Positions 1 through 10,970 of a stretch of DNA of 64,000 nt are shown piece by piece. The position numbers and the translations under genes are program-made. The notes under the pieces are model-generated. The model was given only the letters and a program-made list of their open reading frames with translations, made no database searches and was not told the DNA's origin. Numbering within the stretch: position 1 is the first letter of the stretch; each line of letters begins with the position of its first letter. The DNA is from Margaritispora aquatica (taxonomy: Eukaryota; Ascomycota; Leotiomycetes; Helotiales; Discinellaceae), in assembly GCA_007644065.1 (NCBI GenBank), contig VJWN01000002.1, positions 1,079,831 through 1,143,830 of the forward strand. The letters run 5' to 3'.

Positions 1-1930
1 TCCACAGCTTGCGGCCCTTGACATCCTTGCTCTTGCCCATCTTCATGTCATCCCCACCAAACGTAAACATGACCTTGCCCATCTTCTGCATGCTCCAGTG
101 CGAGCGATACTCGGGCTTGTCGTCCTTGTCGCACGAGTACACCGTCAGCGTGTCCGTGTATTGGTCTGGCTCGCCATTGTCCTCGTCCTCGTGACTCGTG
201 CGGTAGATGTCGAACGTCTTGCGCTTGAAATTGTCAATCGGGTCCCCTTTGCCCAGAAACCATTGGATGCGCGATCCGCACATCTTGCGCCCGTCCCAGT
301 CGCAGTAGTAGGCGTCGTTCTCGTCGTCGACGCCCTCGCGGAAGGCGCGTGAGATGGAGTACCCGTAGTGGCGACGCGCGAGACGCACTGTGGGGGTGAG
401 GAGCTCGAGACCGCGGAGAGCGGCACCCTTGACGATCGCTTCTTGGCAGGAGGGAGGGCAGGAGAGCTTGATGTCGTGGAGGGCGCACCAGTCCTTCATC
501 TTGAGGTTGAGGTAGGGGGAGTCGCCGAAACCGCCGACGAGGAAGACTTGCTATTGGACTATTAGGATGTGTATATATGTGTTTGGTTAGGAGGGTCGAG
601 GGCTTACATTAATTACTTCACCCTTTGCTTTGGCAGCTACAAGTTGAGACTCAACCAATTTGATGATGTCCGCAATGGGAGGGTCAAACATCTCCATCAT
701 GTCGGCACTATTTCAATGTCAGAATTACAAACCAATCCTAAGCGAATAAGACTCACGCTTGCAGCTTAACAGTGAAGTTTCGCTTATCATACGTCGTCGA
801 CTTGGCAGTATTCATATTAATGGGCCAGACATCAAGTCGCTTGGTATGATTGGGCCCCGTGAAGTTCTTCTTTGCCGTCTCGAATTGTCTGAAGAAATGA
901 GACGAGGGACCTCGCTCCTGTGGGCTGAGCTTTGTGTAAGCACTGCCGAACTTCTTGATCATCCACGCGTCGAAGTTGCGATCGATGAATGTAGAACCGC
1001 ACATGGCTCCCACGCCAACAAGCAGTTCTTGGAACTCCAGTCGACCTTCTTTCATGCCTACTTGATAAGTCACAATATCCTAGTTTTGTTAGCCGAATGT
1101 TGTACTCTGACTTTTGAAGCAAATGGAAATACTTACAACTGTGCCACCACCACAGTCACAAATCAGGACATTTTGGGATTTCTCCTCAAATCCAGTCACG
1201 GCACCAAATCCCACACGAGGCATCAGCACACTCAACGCAGCAGCTTCAGGCTCAGTGATGATATGGATCGTATCCATCAACCTCGATCCAAAACCAGCCG
1301 CCTGAGCAGCTTCAATCGTCGCCGTCTTGGCAGCATCAGACCACATAGCCGGGACCGTGATCCAGAACTGCACAGGCGTGATGTTGAACGTCGTCTCATC
1401 ATGTCTTTGCAACCGCTCAATCAGGTACTTGTACAGACCCGCCAAGTAATCACGAACTACATCCTTGGCCGTCTTTCCAACGGGCAAGGTGCAGAATTTG
1501 GCGTTCGAGTTCGTTGCTTGCACGGCTTCAGAGCGAGGATCTTTACCAAGAAGCAGCTTGGTCCATTGGCATGAGTTGTAATCAGCGGCGCTGAAACCCC
1601 ATTGGTCTGCGTCGAGGTTGTCTTCGACATTCTCGCTGCGATAGGCGATGGTGGAGGGGACTTTCCCGATGGTGCCGGGGCCGTTGGGCCATTGTCTAAT
1701 GACTTCAATTTTGTCGGCTGAGGTTTGGTCGGATGTCACGTAGCTGATTCCTGTTTGCTGTGAGTTTTTGATTTTTCAATATATTGGACAATGCTGCCTA
1801 GCGAGAGCCGCATACCTGAATTTGTAGTTCCGTAGTCCAAACCAACAATGATTTTCATTCGCGTATCCCATACCTTCTCGTGCTTCGAAGCCGAGGGTGT
1901 GTACGCGGGAGGCTCGGAGGTGAGAACCAT
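1..1930 (-). CDS. HSP70/actin-fold ATPase, fungal HSP70-12A-like, 3'-truncated by window edge
   Basis: Predicted exons (complement): 1930-1816, 1750-1137, 1079-757, 707-608 and 551-1, about 567 codons present; the C terminus lies off the window. All introns are short with GT..AG ends and the frame is continuous. Near the N terminus is a phosphate-1 type motif (IIVGLDYGTTNSG, about residues 27-39). The second exon ends in a phosphate-2 motif (ICDCGGGTV), and a later exon begins with an adenosine-motif-like segment (QVFLVGGFGDSPYL). These are the nucleotide-binding hallmarks of the HSP70/actin superfamily. The overall arrangement, without a recognisable canonical substrate-binding domain, resembles the HSPA12A-like proteins expanded in filamentous fungi. 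Their clients are mostly unknown; a chaperone-like ATPase role is inferred from family only. Confidence 0.85.
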
Positions 1931-3098
1931 ATTGGCTTATTGATCGAATATCGTACGAGAGACAAGATACAATGAAGGGTGCCAGTTACACCTTAATAGA
2001 TATATATGTTCCCATCGTAAGGCTGTGGGCGAACCGTTAGCGTTTGCAAGTTAGCCTATGAGCTAGAAGACTCATATTCTTCCATGGTGGCTTGAAGGAT
2101 TTCGAGGCCCTCGATGGCTGGAAGAAGCCTTGCGGTTATCGGTGCAAGAAGTACAGCCTCTTGAGGTGCTTCTTTTGGACTTGAATGTGGGGTATTATAG
2201 CATAGGTTCCGGTATGACATGGAATGGCGGATGGCTGTGTATCTAACCGAGGAGGAGACTTGGCATACTAGGTGGGTATGCCAGATTCTGTACCTCTGTA
2301 TGCCACTCCATAGGGCGTTTGACGAGATGTCGGAGCCTCGCCACAAAACTATGAGCTATACAATCATCTAGTTCGGGAAATTTTGATCGTTTTTAAATCA
2401 TTCGGAAAGTGACCTAGAAGTGATGTAATATTTTTTTACTCAATCTTACTACTTAGCACACTGCTTCGGTGGAAGCGAGGTCACTCGGCACCTATGCTAG
2501 AAGAAAAGAACACTTACATTCAAGCCTATAATTACAAAATCCACTATGAATTGATCACATTCCCGTATAGCTCCAGATAAGCAAAAACTTAGCACAAGAG
2601 CTGGTGCCACGATATGAAACGCTCTCTGAGTCGGAAGTGAAGGTAGTGCGACTCATCCTAAGAATACCTAAGAACACCTAGGTAGTATCAATCCTCCTGC
2701 ACCCTCCAAGGCACCACCTCCCCAATCGAAACTCCACATGCCGAAATCCCGCATACTCGAAACCAATTGACACTTCTGAATGGCCTCATTCCCATGCACC
2801 AAGAGCCAAGTCATCCAGGAAAGCGGGGTATTTCCAAGTGGGCAGCCCTGCAGGCAGCCTGGAGCCTCGTCCGAATCGGGAAGAATGCACATCTAGGCTG
2901 ACTCCCACGTCAGGCTGTAACTCGGTGAACAAACGACTAAACTGAGATAGGGGAAGGCTGTGTTGATTGATGCGACCTCGAATGAGAGGGGGAGTTGCTG
3001 TTAAGTAGATGGCCTTAAGCTGTAGTGAAGAGCATTTCGATTTTTGGAATTGGGCCTTGGTAGAAATTTTATCCTTCATCCTAATTGACATATCAGAC
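1931..3098. other. Intergenic region, no gene seen
   Basis: Divergent promoter space between the HSP70-like gene (-) and the next gene (+). Only short ORFs without recognisable domains or splice continuity occur here. An AT-rich stretch lies near 2385-2450, and short CCTA-containing repeats with a palindromic ACCTAGGT occur near 2660-2685. Nothing else was seen. Confidence 0.5.
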
Positions 3099-5341
3099 AT
3101 GGAAAATTCGAATGAAGAGGTCATCGAACCCAGGCCTCAAAGAGCCAGTGGCAATGAACAGAACAGAACTCAGCGAAAGATGGGACCTCGTCCCCAGGAG
3201 GAGAGGAATATGGCTGATAGACAACCGATGAATAATGGCGGGCCAGGGAAGAAGGTCCAAAAGAAATTCCAGGTATATCAATTCCAATTATCAAATAGTA
3301 GCCAACGCAAACACTTTGCTAACATTTCGAAGCATCCCAGCGAGCTGCCTCGGTCTCAACCCTCGACCAACGCTCAAACAGCAGCACGGCGTGCATACGA
3401 GAGTAGAATTGGAGCCGATGAGCGCATGCAGCAGAAGCCACGACAACACGAAGGAGAAAGATATTCAGAAAACAACATTGGAGATGATCCAGAGGAGTTC
3501 TACAGGACCGCTCCTCCTCCTCCTCCACCCAAGACACGCTCGAAGACCCAACAACAGCAACAAACCCAGACCAGACACTCATCCATTGATGGACGAGAAT
3601 CCGTCCAATCCAGGAGAACCAGCAATCAAGGGGAGAAGGGCCACCAAAGACAGAAATCACAAGCTGAGATTAATGAATTCTACAGTTCCTTGGCTCAACC
3701 CAAGCATGTTACCCCAAGGAAGCCGAGGCAGTATTCACGACCTAAAACAGATCGAGAACTCGCTCGCTCACAAATCTACCGTGGTAGTGCAGGAACGAGA
3801 TCTCGTGCTGTTGAGTTACCTTTCAATGATCGCTGGAGTAAATCCAAGATTGAGCGAGAGGAAGACTTTCAGATGATTGATGAGCCGATGGATGACCAGA
3901 TGAGAAACGGTCATGGTGAGATGCATGGACATGGCAATGGCCCTATGATGGATGGACGAGTAATGGACGGCCAAGGACGGATGCATGGGGGTATGCACGG
4001 CTTGCCTGGCACCTATGTCGAGGAGGGCGCTGAGGTGCAAGGAGGTGGAGGTGGTTACTATGGCGGCTTTGCATCGCTGCTGGGGTTTGACAACCGTCGA
4101 CAGAACCAAATGGAGGCGGAGATCATGTCATTGCGCAAGAGACTTTGGCACTCGCAGAAGAAGAACGAGGAGCTGAACTATAACCTCTCAGAATTGAGCC
4201 ACGCCAATGACGGACTTCAGGGCGATCTCCGCAGAGTTCAGCAGAAGACTTTCGGACAGATGTCGAAGTCTGTTTGGACTCCCTTGGAGGATCGGGCAAT
4301 TCAAGAAACACTGGAAGAGATACACCATGATCTTGAAGAATGGGCCGATGATAATTGCAAGGAGACACTCGTGGAAGTACTTGAGAATCTTAGCGAGAAG
4401 CAGAAATCCGAGCTATTTGAGCTCTGTGCAAGGGTAGCTGATGTAACCCAACCTGATCTTGGATCACAATTTCAGTGGTGGGAGGCGAGACACTTGGATC
4501 CAGTGTTGTTGCTGACTGCGTTGGTCACCTTCCGAATGTATGATTGCGTTTTCAACAACCACTTTTTGGCATTGGGAGCAATTGATCAGGCTCATATGGA
4601 AATGATGTCTGATTTGTATTTGGAACTAGCGAAGCGTGAGTCGAAATCTATCATTAGGTTGTGGATTTTTAGCTAACATGCACAGTGGATTTCAAACAAT
4701 CTCAAGTCTGGCGTTCCCAACTTATGAGAATCCTCGTGGGAACACCAACGTCTGGTGGGAGATTTGACGGTGTGAATTCAAAGTTGGACATCTCGACCTT
4801 TATCAAGCGATTTTGCGATGACATGCTCGACGAGTTCAAGAATTATCCAGAGTTTGCCTTCTTGAAAGGACCTATGACAGATGAGAGTCGGCAAAGCCTC
4901 TTGGGATGTTGGTCGAAGATTGGAGAGTTGTTCATTCAGCTGCAAACACAGGTAGCGGCCTTGCAGTGGAAAGCTACGGATTGTTTGCGGTCATCTGTCA
5001 ATCCTCGCTATGTCGAATCCCATAGGTCCCAGGCGTTTCCAAAGGGACGAAACGACGGAAAGCCTATTAGCTTGGTTATTAGCCCGATGGTTACATTCTT
5101 TGGCAACGAAGATGGAGAAAGGTATGAAGATTGGAGAGCTATTTGTAAGGCAACTGTACTTGTTATCGATGAGGAAGTTGAGGCTTCCTCTTCAGACGAG
5201 GAGGAGGAGGAAGAGGAGGAGGAGGAAGATACAGCTGACGAGGATGCGATGGAGGAAGATACTCCCGAGACTGTCCCTCAGGAAAAGGTACAGCCAACGC
5301 ATGAGCAGGAGAAACTTGTGGACGATGGTGAAATTTTGTGA
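3099..5341 (+). CDS. Hypothetical protein with low-complexity N-terminal half, coiled coil and acidic tail
   Basis: Predicted exons 3099-3272, 3333-4635 and 4686-5341, giving about 710 aa. The first intron (60 bp) is a multiple of three with no stop, so it can also be read through; its GTATAT donor, GCTAAC branch and AAG end favour splicing. The start MENSNEE is preferred over an upstream in-frame ATG at 3009, which would add a hydrophobic, non-conserved-looking extension. The N-terminal half is polar and disordered, rich in Gln, Arg and Pro, with a PPPPPPP run and a Met/Gly/His/Asp-rich patch. A heptad-like segment near EAEIMSLRKRL suggests a short coiled coil. A folded-looking region follows, and the C terminus carries a Glu run of about ten residues. 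I do not recognise the family and assign no function. Confidence 0.75.
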
Positions 5342-5565
5342 TACTTATGTAGCTAGTTATAGTCTTGTACGTGGTTTTAAATTGTTCGATGTTTGAGAAT
5401 GACTTGCCTTACATGAGGCAATGATTCTGCTTCTTAATCTTGTGATCTCCAGGCACTGTCTTGGTCAATTCTAGGAACAAGAGTCTCGATACATAGATAG
5501 AGAGGCACAAGTGGGAATAGCAATTTCTCACACGCAAATGGGGTATTTTGCCCTCTATCCTTGAT

Positions 5566-6860
5566 CTATTCCGAAACATGTAACTTTTGTAGCGTCTCCT
5601 CCGTGCTTGGGCCAACATTCACGGCGTCAGCACCAGGTCCCTCAACATGGCCATCTGGCTGAGCAACAACGCCGCCCTTCCTGGCAGCAGCTGCAGCAGC
5701 TCTCTTGGCTGGATCTCCCTTGTCCTTGGCCTTCTTCACTTTGACGGCAGCTTTCTCAGAGGGGTATGCTTGTTCTGCAATTGCCTTCCAGTCCTCGTCT
5801 GCTTGGTATTCTTGAACAATAGGCTTCAGGAGATCATTGAGATGGCTTGTTAGAGCAGCTTTGAGGAGTTGAGGGGTAAGCTAAAGATTATGTCAGTAAA
5901 GGCAGCCAAACACTTCCTGGAAATACTCACTATATCAGCTGTGTAGTCTTCCTTCAACTTTTCTATCGACGTGTAGAGTATTGGCTCTCCTTCTCTCGGC
6001 TTGACAATGAATGTCGGGTTCGAATCTTTCAGCGCAAGTGCTCTGAAGATAACATGCTCCACAAACGAAATGACACCGTTACCCTCAACTTCCTTTGGTA
6101 CACACTTTGCCTTCTTTAATTTCTTCTCTACTGCAGCCGGATCGTCCAAGAGATCAATCTTGGAGTCTGGGTCGCTAGCGCTCATCTTCGCAGCCTCTCC
6201 TAAGCCAGGTACCATTGAGTTCATCAAGTGCGCTCTAACAGGGTAGCCAATCTTGGGCAGATTCTCGATCGCAAAGGTAAAAATCTTCCGCTGATCTACA
6301 CCTCCAAACTGTGCGTCAACATCCAAGTATTGTTCATCCAAAGCTTGCATGAGTGGATAGATCAAGCCTCCGAGGGTTGGGTCGTCTGTCTGCTTCACAA
6401 CCTCAGCGCCCGCCTTTTGTGCCACATTGATTCTGGTAATACCCTCCAGCTTGAAGCGATCCATAGTGTACTCCCTGTTCAATTGGTAAGAACTGCCAAG
6501 GACGAATTCTAAGCGTGCGATATCGACACCAACGGCCTTTAGCAGCGATTTAATGACCTTCTCGTAATATTTTGCGCGGTATTCGACAAGTTCAATGGGA
6601 GCCTTCATATTATCCAGATAGCCATGAATGTCTGCAAGGAGAACCTTGACGTGGCATCCTGCCGCCAGAAACTCTGCGATCTTCATACATGGCACGAAGT
6701 AGCCACAATGTGGTCTGCCAGTTGTTGCTGTTCCCCAGTAGATCTTCAGTGGACGCTTCTCTTCGAGGATGACTTTGTCAATGATGGATTCCCCAAGAAC
6801 CTCTGCGAGATTTGCCTTGATCAGAGCAATAGACTCTTCTGGGGTCATTTGGGAGGCCAT
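5566..6860 (-). CDS. TYS1: Tyrosyl-tRNA synthetase, cytoplasmic
   Basis: Exons (complement) 6860-5931 and 5880-5566, giving 414 aa. It charges tRNA-Tyr with tyrosine in the cytosol. The class I Rossmann fold is seen from YWGTATTGRPHCGYF (HIGH-equivalent, about residues 41-55). The tyrosine-site segment QYLDVDAQFGGVDQRKIF and the KMSKS-equivalent loop AAKMSASDPDSK follow. Eukaryotic TyrRS usually has KMSSS; here the fourth residue is Ala. The short second exon encodes a Lys/Ala-rich tail with a run of six alanines, as in other fungal cytosolic enzymes without the EMAPII domain of animals. The length fits yeast-type TyrRS. The start matches a sensible N terminus and has no in-frame upstream ATG nearby. 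Confidence 0.95.
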
Positions 6861-7074
6861 ATTGTGGTATTGTTGTCAAGTCGGAATTATAAATATTTGT
6901 TGACTCACTGTCTTGTTCCTGTCGTGAGGTGGTCAATAAATTTAGTGGGACAGGGCAGGACAGGATGCGTTGGAGGGGTATTTTGGTCACGTGTCGGGTG
7001 CATCCGCTGCGGGGCATTTCTTTCCAGTGCTTGGGAAATGGAATTTGGTGGAGATTTTCAGGGGGGGAGGGGGT

Positions 7075-7098
7075 CCAGCCCAGCCCAGCCCAGCCCAG
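7075..7098. repeat. CAGCC pentanucleotide microsatellite
   Basis: Four to five consecutive CAGCC units in the TYS1 promoter, directly after a G-rich run. Confidence 0.85.
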
Positions 7099-7321
7099 TA
7101 CAGCATAAAATGACCAAAATATCACCAAAGTCAGAAACAGCTTTATCTTCTCAAAAGTGTTATATCTTCCACTCTTCAGGACTGGGGAATGCGTTGCAAG
7201 TCGCTATGTTTCACCTTCTCAGCTTACCTTACCTTTCCTATCTTGCTCTATATCAAGTCTGGTGATATATCTCACTGCTCAGGCGGGAGCTGAGCCGGAC
7301 CAGTCAACGAGTCATATCCTA

Positions 7322-7347
7322 CTGTCCTGTCCTGTCCTGTCCTGTCC
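7322..7347. repeat. CCTGT pentanucleotide microsatellite
   Basis: About five consecutive CCTGT units roughly 170 bp upstream of the STAND-type gene start. Confidence 0.85.
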
Positions 7348-7515
7348 AACGCCGAGTTCGTCCACACCACCTTGAAGCATGTGCGATTATTATGCTTTCT
7401 TTGCATCTTCCTTCTTATCGCTTCCTTCTTGCGACCTGCGACCATTCTCCATTCTCCAATTTTTATTATTTTATTTTGAATTTTAGTCCTTTGCGATGCC
7501 TTGAATTTGGTCATT

Positions 7516-10059
7516 ATGTCGTTTGGATACTCTGCCGGCGATTATGTCCTGTTAGTACAGTTGGCGCATAGGACATTTCGGGATTGTCAAAGAGCGGGGG
7601 AAGAGTATGTCGATATCGCATGCGAAGTACGATGCCTACACAGTGTGCTGAGGAACATCCGTTCTGAAGCGCAAAAACCAGATTCAAAAATATTTGCGCA
7701 AGGACCAGTCGCAATATCACAGTTGATCGCGACGGCATATGGGTGCAGGAATGTTCTTGATAACCTCGACAATATCCTGGTGCGATATGAAGCGTTGAAG
7801 ATAGATGGTCAAGCAAGTGCGGGGAAGAAGCTCTGGCAAAAATTCAGATTTGGATCCAAGGTTGACGAGCTGGGCGTCATACGAGGAAAACTGGTCGCAT
7901 ATATTTCAACTTTATCGGTACTGGTTGATACGATGCGTGTGCCGACAAACGACAGCGGCAAGTCAACAGAGCTCCGTGGAGAAGCAAGTGGTCAGTTTGA
8001 GAGAATGCGCAATGACATCTATGCGATTGCGGCACAGCATCGTATCACGCCTGAATCAGGCTTATCACTTGCTGTGATTACAGAAGATCCAGAAGCGTCC
8101 TGGCAAGAGTTTCGGCAAGAACTATTAGCAAAAGGATTTCGTGGCGCGAGCTTAGAGAGACATAAGCATGTTCTGAAAGCATACATGGTGAAGTTAGATC
8201 AAAGTGGTATCCTCGATCAAAGCACAGTCTTAGTGTCGAGCCCTCCCAAGAAGAATCAATGGTGGGCAAAGAAGACCTACATGCAAACCGCCAAATCAAT
8301 CACCACGATCAAGGTGGATGACGCTCAATCAGCAACAGAGGTTTGGGCAGTTAAGGCATCAAGTGCAGAGACAGATGGTTCGAGAGAAGAGACAGCAACG
8401 ACCGACCAAAGACTAAGCACTCATGTCTCTGAAAATGTTCAAGAAGCTCCCGCGCTCACTTGGGACCAAGAGAGCACCGCTTCCTCCGAGCAAAGGACAC
8501 CAAGCGATGAGGAAGCGACTGAGTCTGTTTCTTCATCCGAAGCCGAGCCCGATGAGGTACCAGTCAGTCCTCGACTGAAACGTGCAAACTCTACAATAAA
8601 GTCTATCGCCCTTCCTCTTCTGCTCAAATCTGAGAGCATGGAAGTAAAAGAATCAAGTGCAGAAGATCTAGTCTCTTCTAAAAGTATTGTATTTGACTGG
8701 CTCGATAAGGGCGAAACCGAGAATCCCAAGGTAAGAAGAAGCCTATCGCATGGGTTGGGACGATCGCTACTAATTTGTTCAGAAGAAGCCTCAGGCCTAT
8801 GTACGTGACGAAGAGGAAGAACTCGAGTTGACTGAAGTCAGTCCTCTCGAAACACCACCGTCATCAACAGATGCAGGATCACCGCCAGAAGGCAAAACTG
8901 ACTACTTTCCCAAGACACTCGTTGTCATTCCACCCAAGACGTCCAGCTCCCACATCACACAAGAGACAGCCAGACCAGCAACAGTCCGTCGTCGATCTGA
9001 AGGAAGTTCTCGATCACGAGACGCAGAATTCATTGCGTTAGAGCCTGGTCCACGAAGTCAAGTCGGACAATGGAACCACTGGAAATACACTCGCGAACAA
9101 ACAATGTCTATTGATGGCGCCATCTCAATTGAAGGTACTACAGCCCAACGAAGCCGACACAGAGAAGGAGAGCGTCGACATATCTCCTCGCGGCCACCGA
9201 GCACATCCTCAAACTGGGACGAAATCTCTAAACCAACACAAAACAAGTCAAGACGCCACAGCACTTGCATCTCACCTTCGAGGCCTCGCTCGACGCCAGC
9301 ATCACCCGTGAGAACCTCACCTCCTCAAGTCTACCATCCACAATCACAAGATAGGTCACGCTCGTACCGAGTACACTCGCGCTCGACTCCCACCTCGCCT
9401 ATCAGGTCGCATCCACCCTCAGTGCATCAGTACCGCTCCTCGAGCCCGAAATCTAAAGTGCACTATCGCAATAGCACAACACTCATCGTCGACCCCCCAC
9501 CTTCCGATACATCGCTTCCGATCATTGCCCCAGCACACGTCTCATCCGCCACCTCTCGAGCTCGACCTCTCAAATCGATACTCAAAAAGCCCACCATCGC
9601 TTTCCCGGAAGATCCGAAACCTTCGCGGGAGGGAGTAGCAGCGCACAAAGACGCCATGCCAGCTGGAATTCCGCCTTCTGCACGTTGGACCAAGATCTCT
9701 CGAAAGCTAGTGAATCCGGAGGCCCTGGAGGCAGGAAAAGAGAGATATGAGGTCTTGGAAGAAGAAGGCGCAGTGGTCATCCTGAGGGTAGTAGCAAGAG
9801 AGGAGGTGGAGGGCTATGCAGATATCACAAGACGAATCAGAGGTGCGTCTTTGTCTCTTACCTAATTTTCCCCTTGTTCCTCGCTTAGCAACGAAGTGGA
9901 AGATTGTGAAATTGGTCCTAACATATCATCACAGCACTTCGAGAAGCCAAAGCAGCAAGCGAGAAAGAACGAAGAAGACTGTCCGCTTCCATAACCAGCG
10001 CAGCTTTATCAGCAGAACCCATGCGCCAACTGGAGTTCTTCACCATGCCGAGCACATGA
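7516..10059 (+). CDS. Protein with STAND/NLR-type fungal N-terminal domain and disordered tail
   Basis: Exons 7516-8730, 8783-9842 and 9935-10059, about 799 aa. The N terminus (MSFGYSAGDYVLLVQLAHRT...) is a helical domain of about 150-230 residues. This type is common at the start of fungal STAND/NLR-like proteins and ankyrin proteins (Helo-like or SesA-like group; exact family not certain). No NB-ARC/NACHT P-loop follows. The rest is Ser/Thr/Pro/Arg-rich and disordered, ending in a short basic coiled-coil-like tail (ALREAKAASEKERRRLS) joined by the third exon. The start is the second ATG of the ORF, because its MSFG opening matches the neighbouring gene that starts at 13032. Fungal proteins of this class are often linked to non-self recognition, but that role here is inference. 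Confidence 0.75.
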
Positions 10060-10970
10060 GATTTCACTGGCACACATAGAATCGCACAACACAGATCCAA
10101 GCTCGACTGCTGCACTCTGCAGTTTGCAGTTCAGAAGAACGAGTACTTCGCCGCCATGCCACTGCTAGGCGAGCCCAGGTTGAGCAGATTGTACACACCT
10201 CCCATCCGCCAGCTATCATTTCAGGGTAGGATAGAGGGAGGGCCCGCGATTTGAAAACTCGAACATTGTAAAGACAAGATTGAAGTATGTTACAACCACC
10301 TAGCGCACCTTATCTGCCCCAAAATTTAAAGCTAACAATTTCCAGTTATATATATACAGCCTAAACACCGCAAACAAGATCCCGCAGACAAGGCAGTAAT
10401 CTGGGCTCGAACTCGTGAAGCCTCGCCTTGTGGTAGAAATTCAGAGCGTGTAGGGACTGCATCTCTCTTTCTTTGACTGCGGTGAGCACAGAGGAGGTGA
10501 GGGAGGTTGTCGGAGTATATTGAATTAAGCAATCTCGCAACAGATGCTCGACCAGACTAGAGCAGAAGCAAGATAAGACAAGTTAAGGACATTACCTATA
10601 ATATTCAGGCACCGAATCAGAAAATAATAATGTTTAATTCAGTTTCTCTCTGCAACCTCTTCGAGGTTTCAACACTGCGTTACAGAATTTCTCATATGTT
10701 GGCAACTCCTCAAGAACAATTCCTATTTCGCTGTATTGCTGTCTTTCCCCTTATCTCTTCTGTCTATGGCTCATGACTAAAAAGGAACCACAACGACCAC
10801 ATACCTACCTACCTAAGAACAAGCTCTTCCCCCCCTGCCCAGAATCCATCATTGACTGCGAAAATCAAAGGCTCATTGACGAGCAATTAACACACAATAT
10901 AGGCAGTCAGCAACTTCGTGACTTCGACCTCAAATCACAACTGTAGCTATCATGACAGCTCTTACGCCTC
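10060..10970. other. Convergent 3' intergenic region, no gene seen
   Basis: Lies between the 3' ends of two convergent genes. Contains AT-rich stretches and an ACCTACCTACCT run near 10802-10815. No coding signal was seen. Confidence 0.5.

Larger units (their letters stand above)
6861..7515. other. Divergent promoter region with pentanucleotide repeats
   Basis: Shared upstream space of TYS1 (-) and the STAND-type gene (+). It contains (CAGCC)n at about 7075-7098 and (CCTGT)n at about 7322-7347. A GGACAGG-rich stretch near 6948-6966 is roughly complementary to the CCTGT repeat. No gene was seen. Confidence 0.5.

Noticed and set aside
759..1574. Plus-strand ORF of 271 codons
   Set aside because: It lies antisense to the HSP70-like exons, which have clear ATPase motifs and splice continuity.
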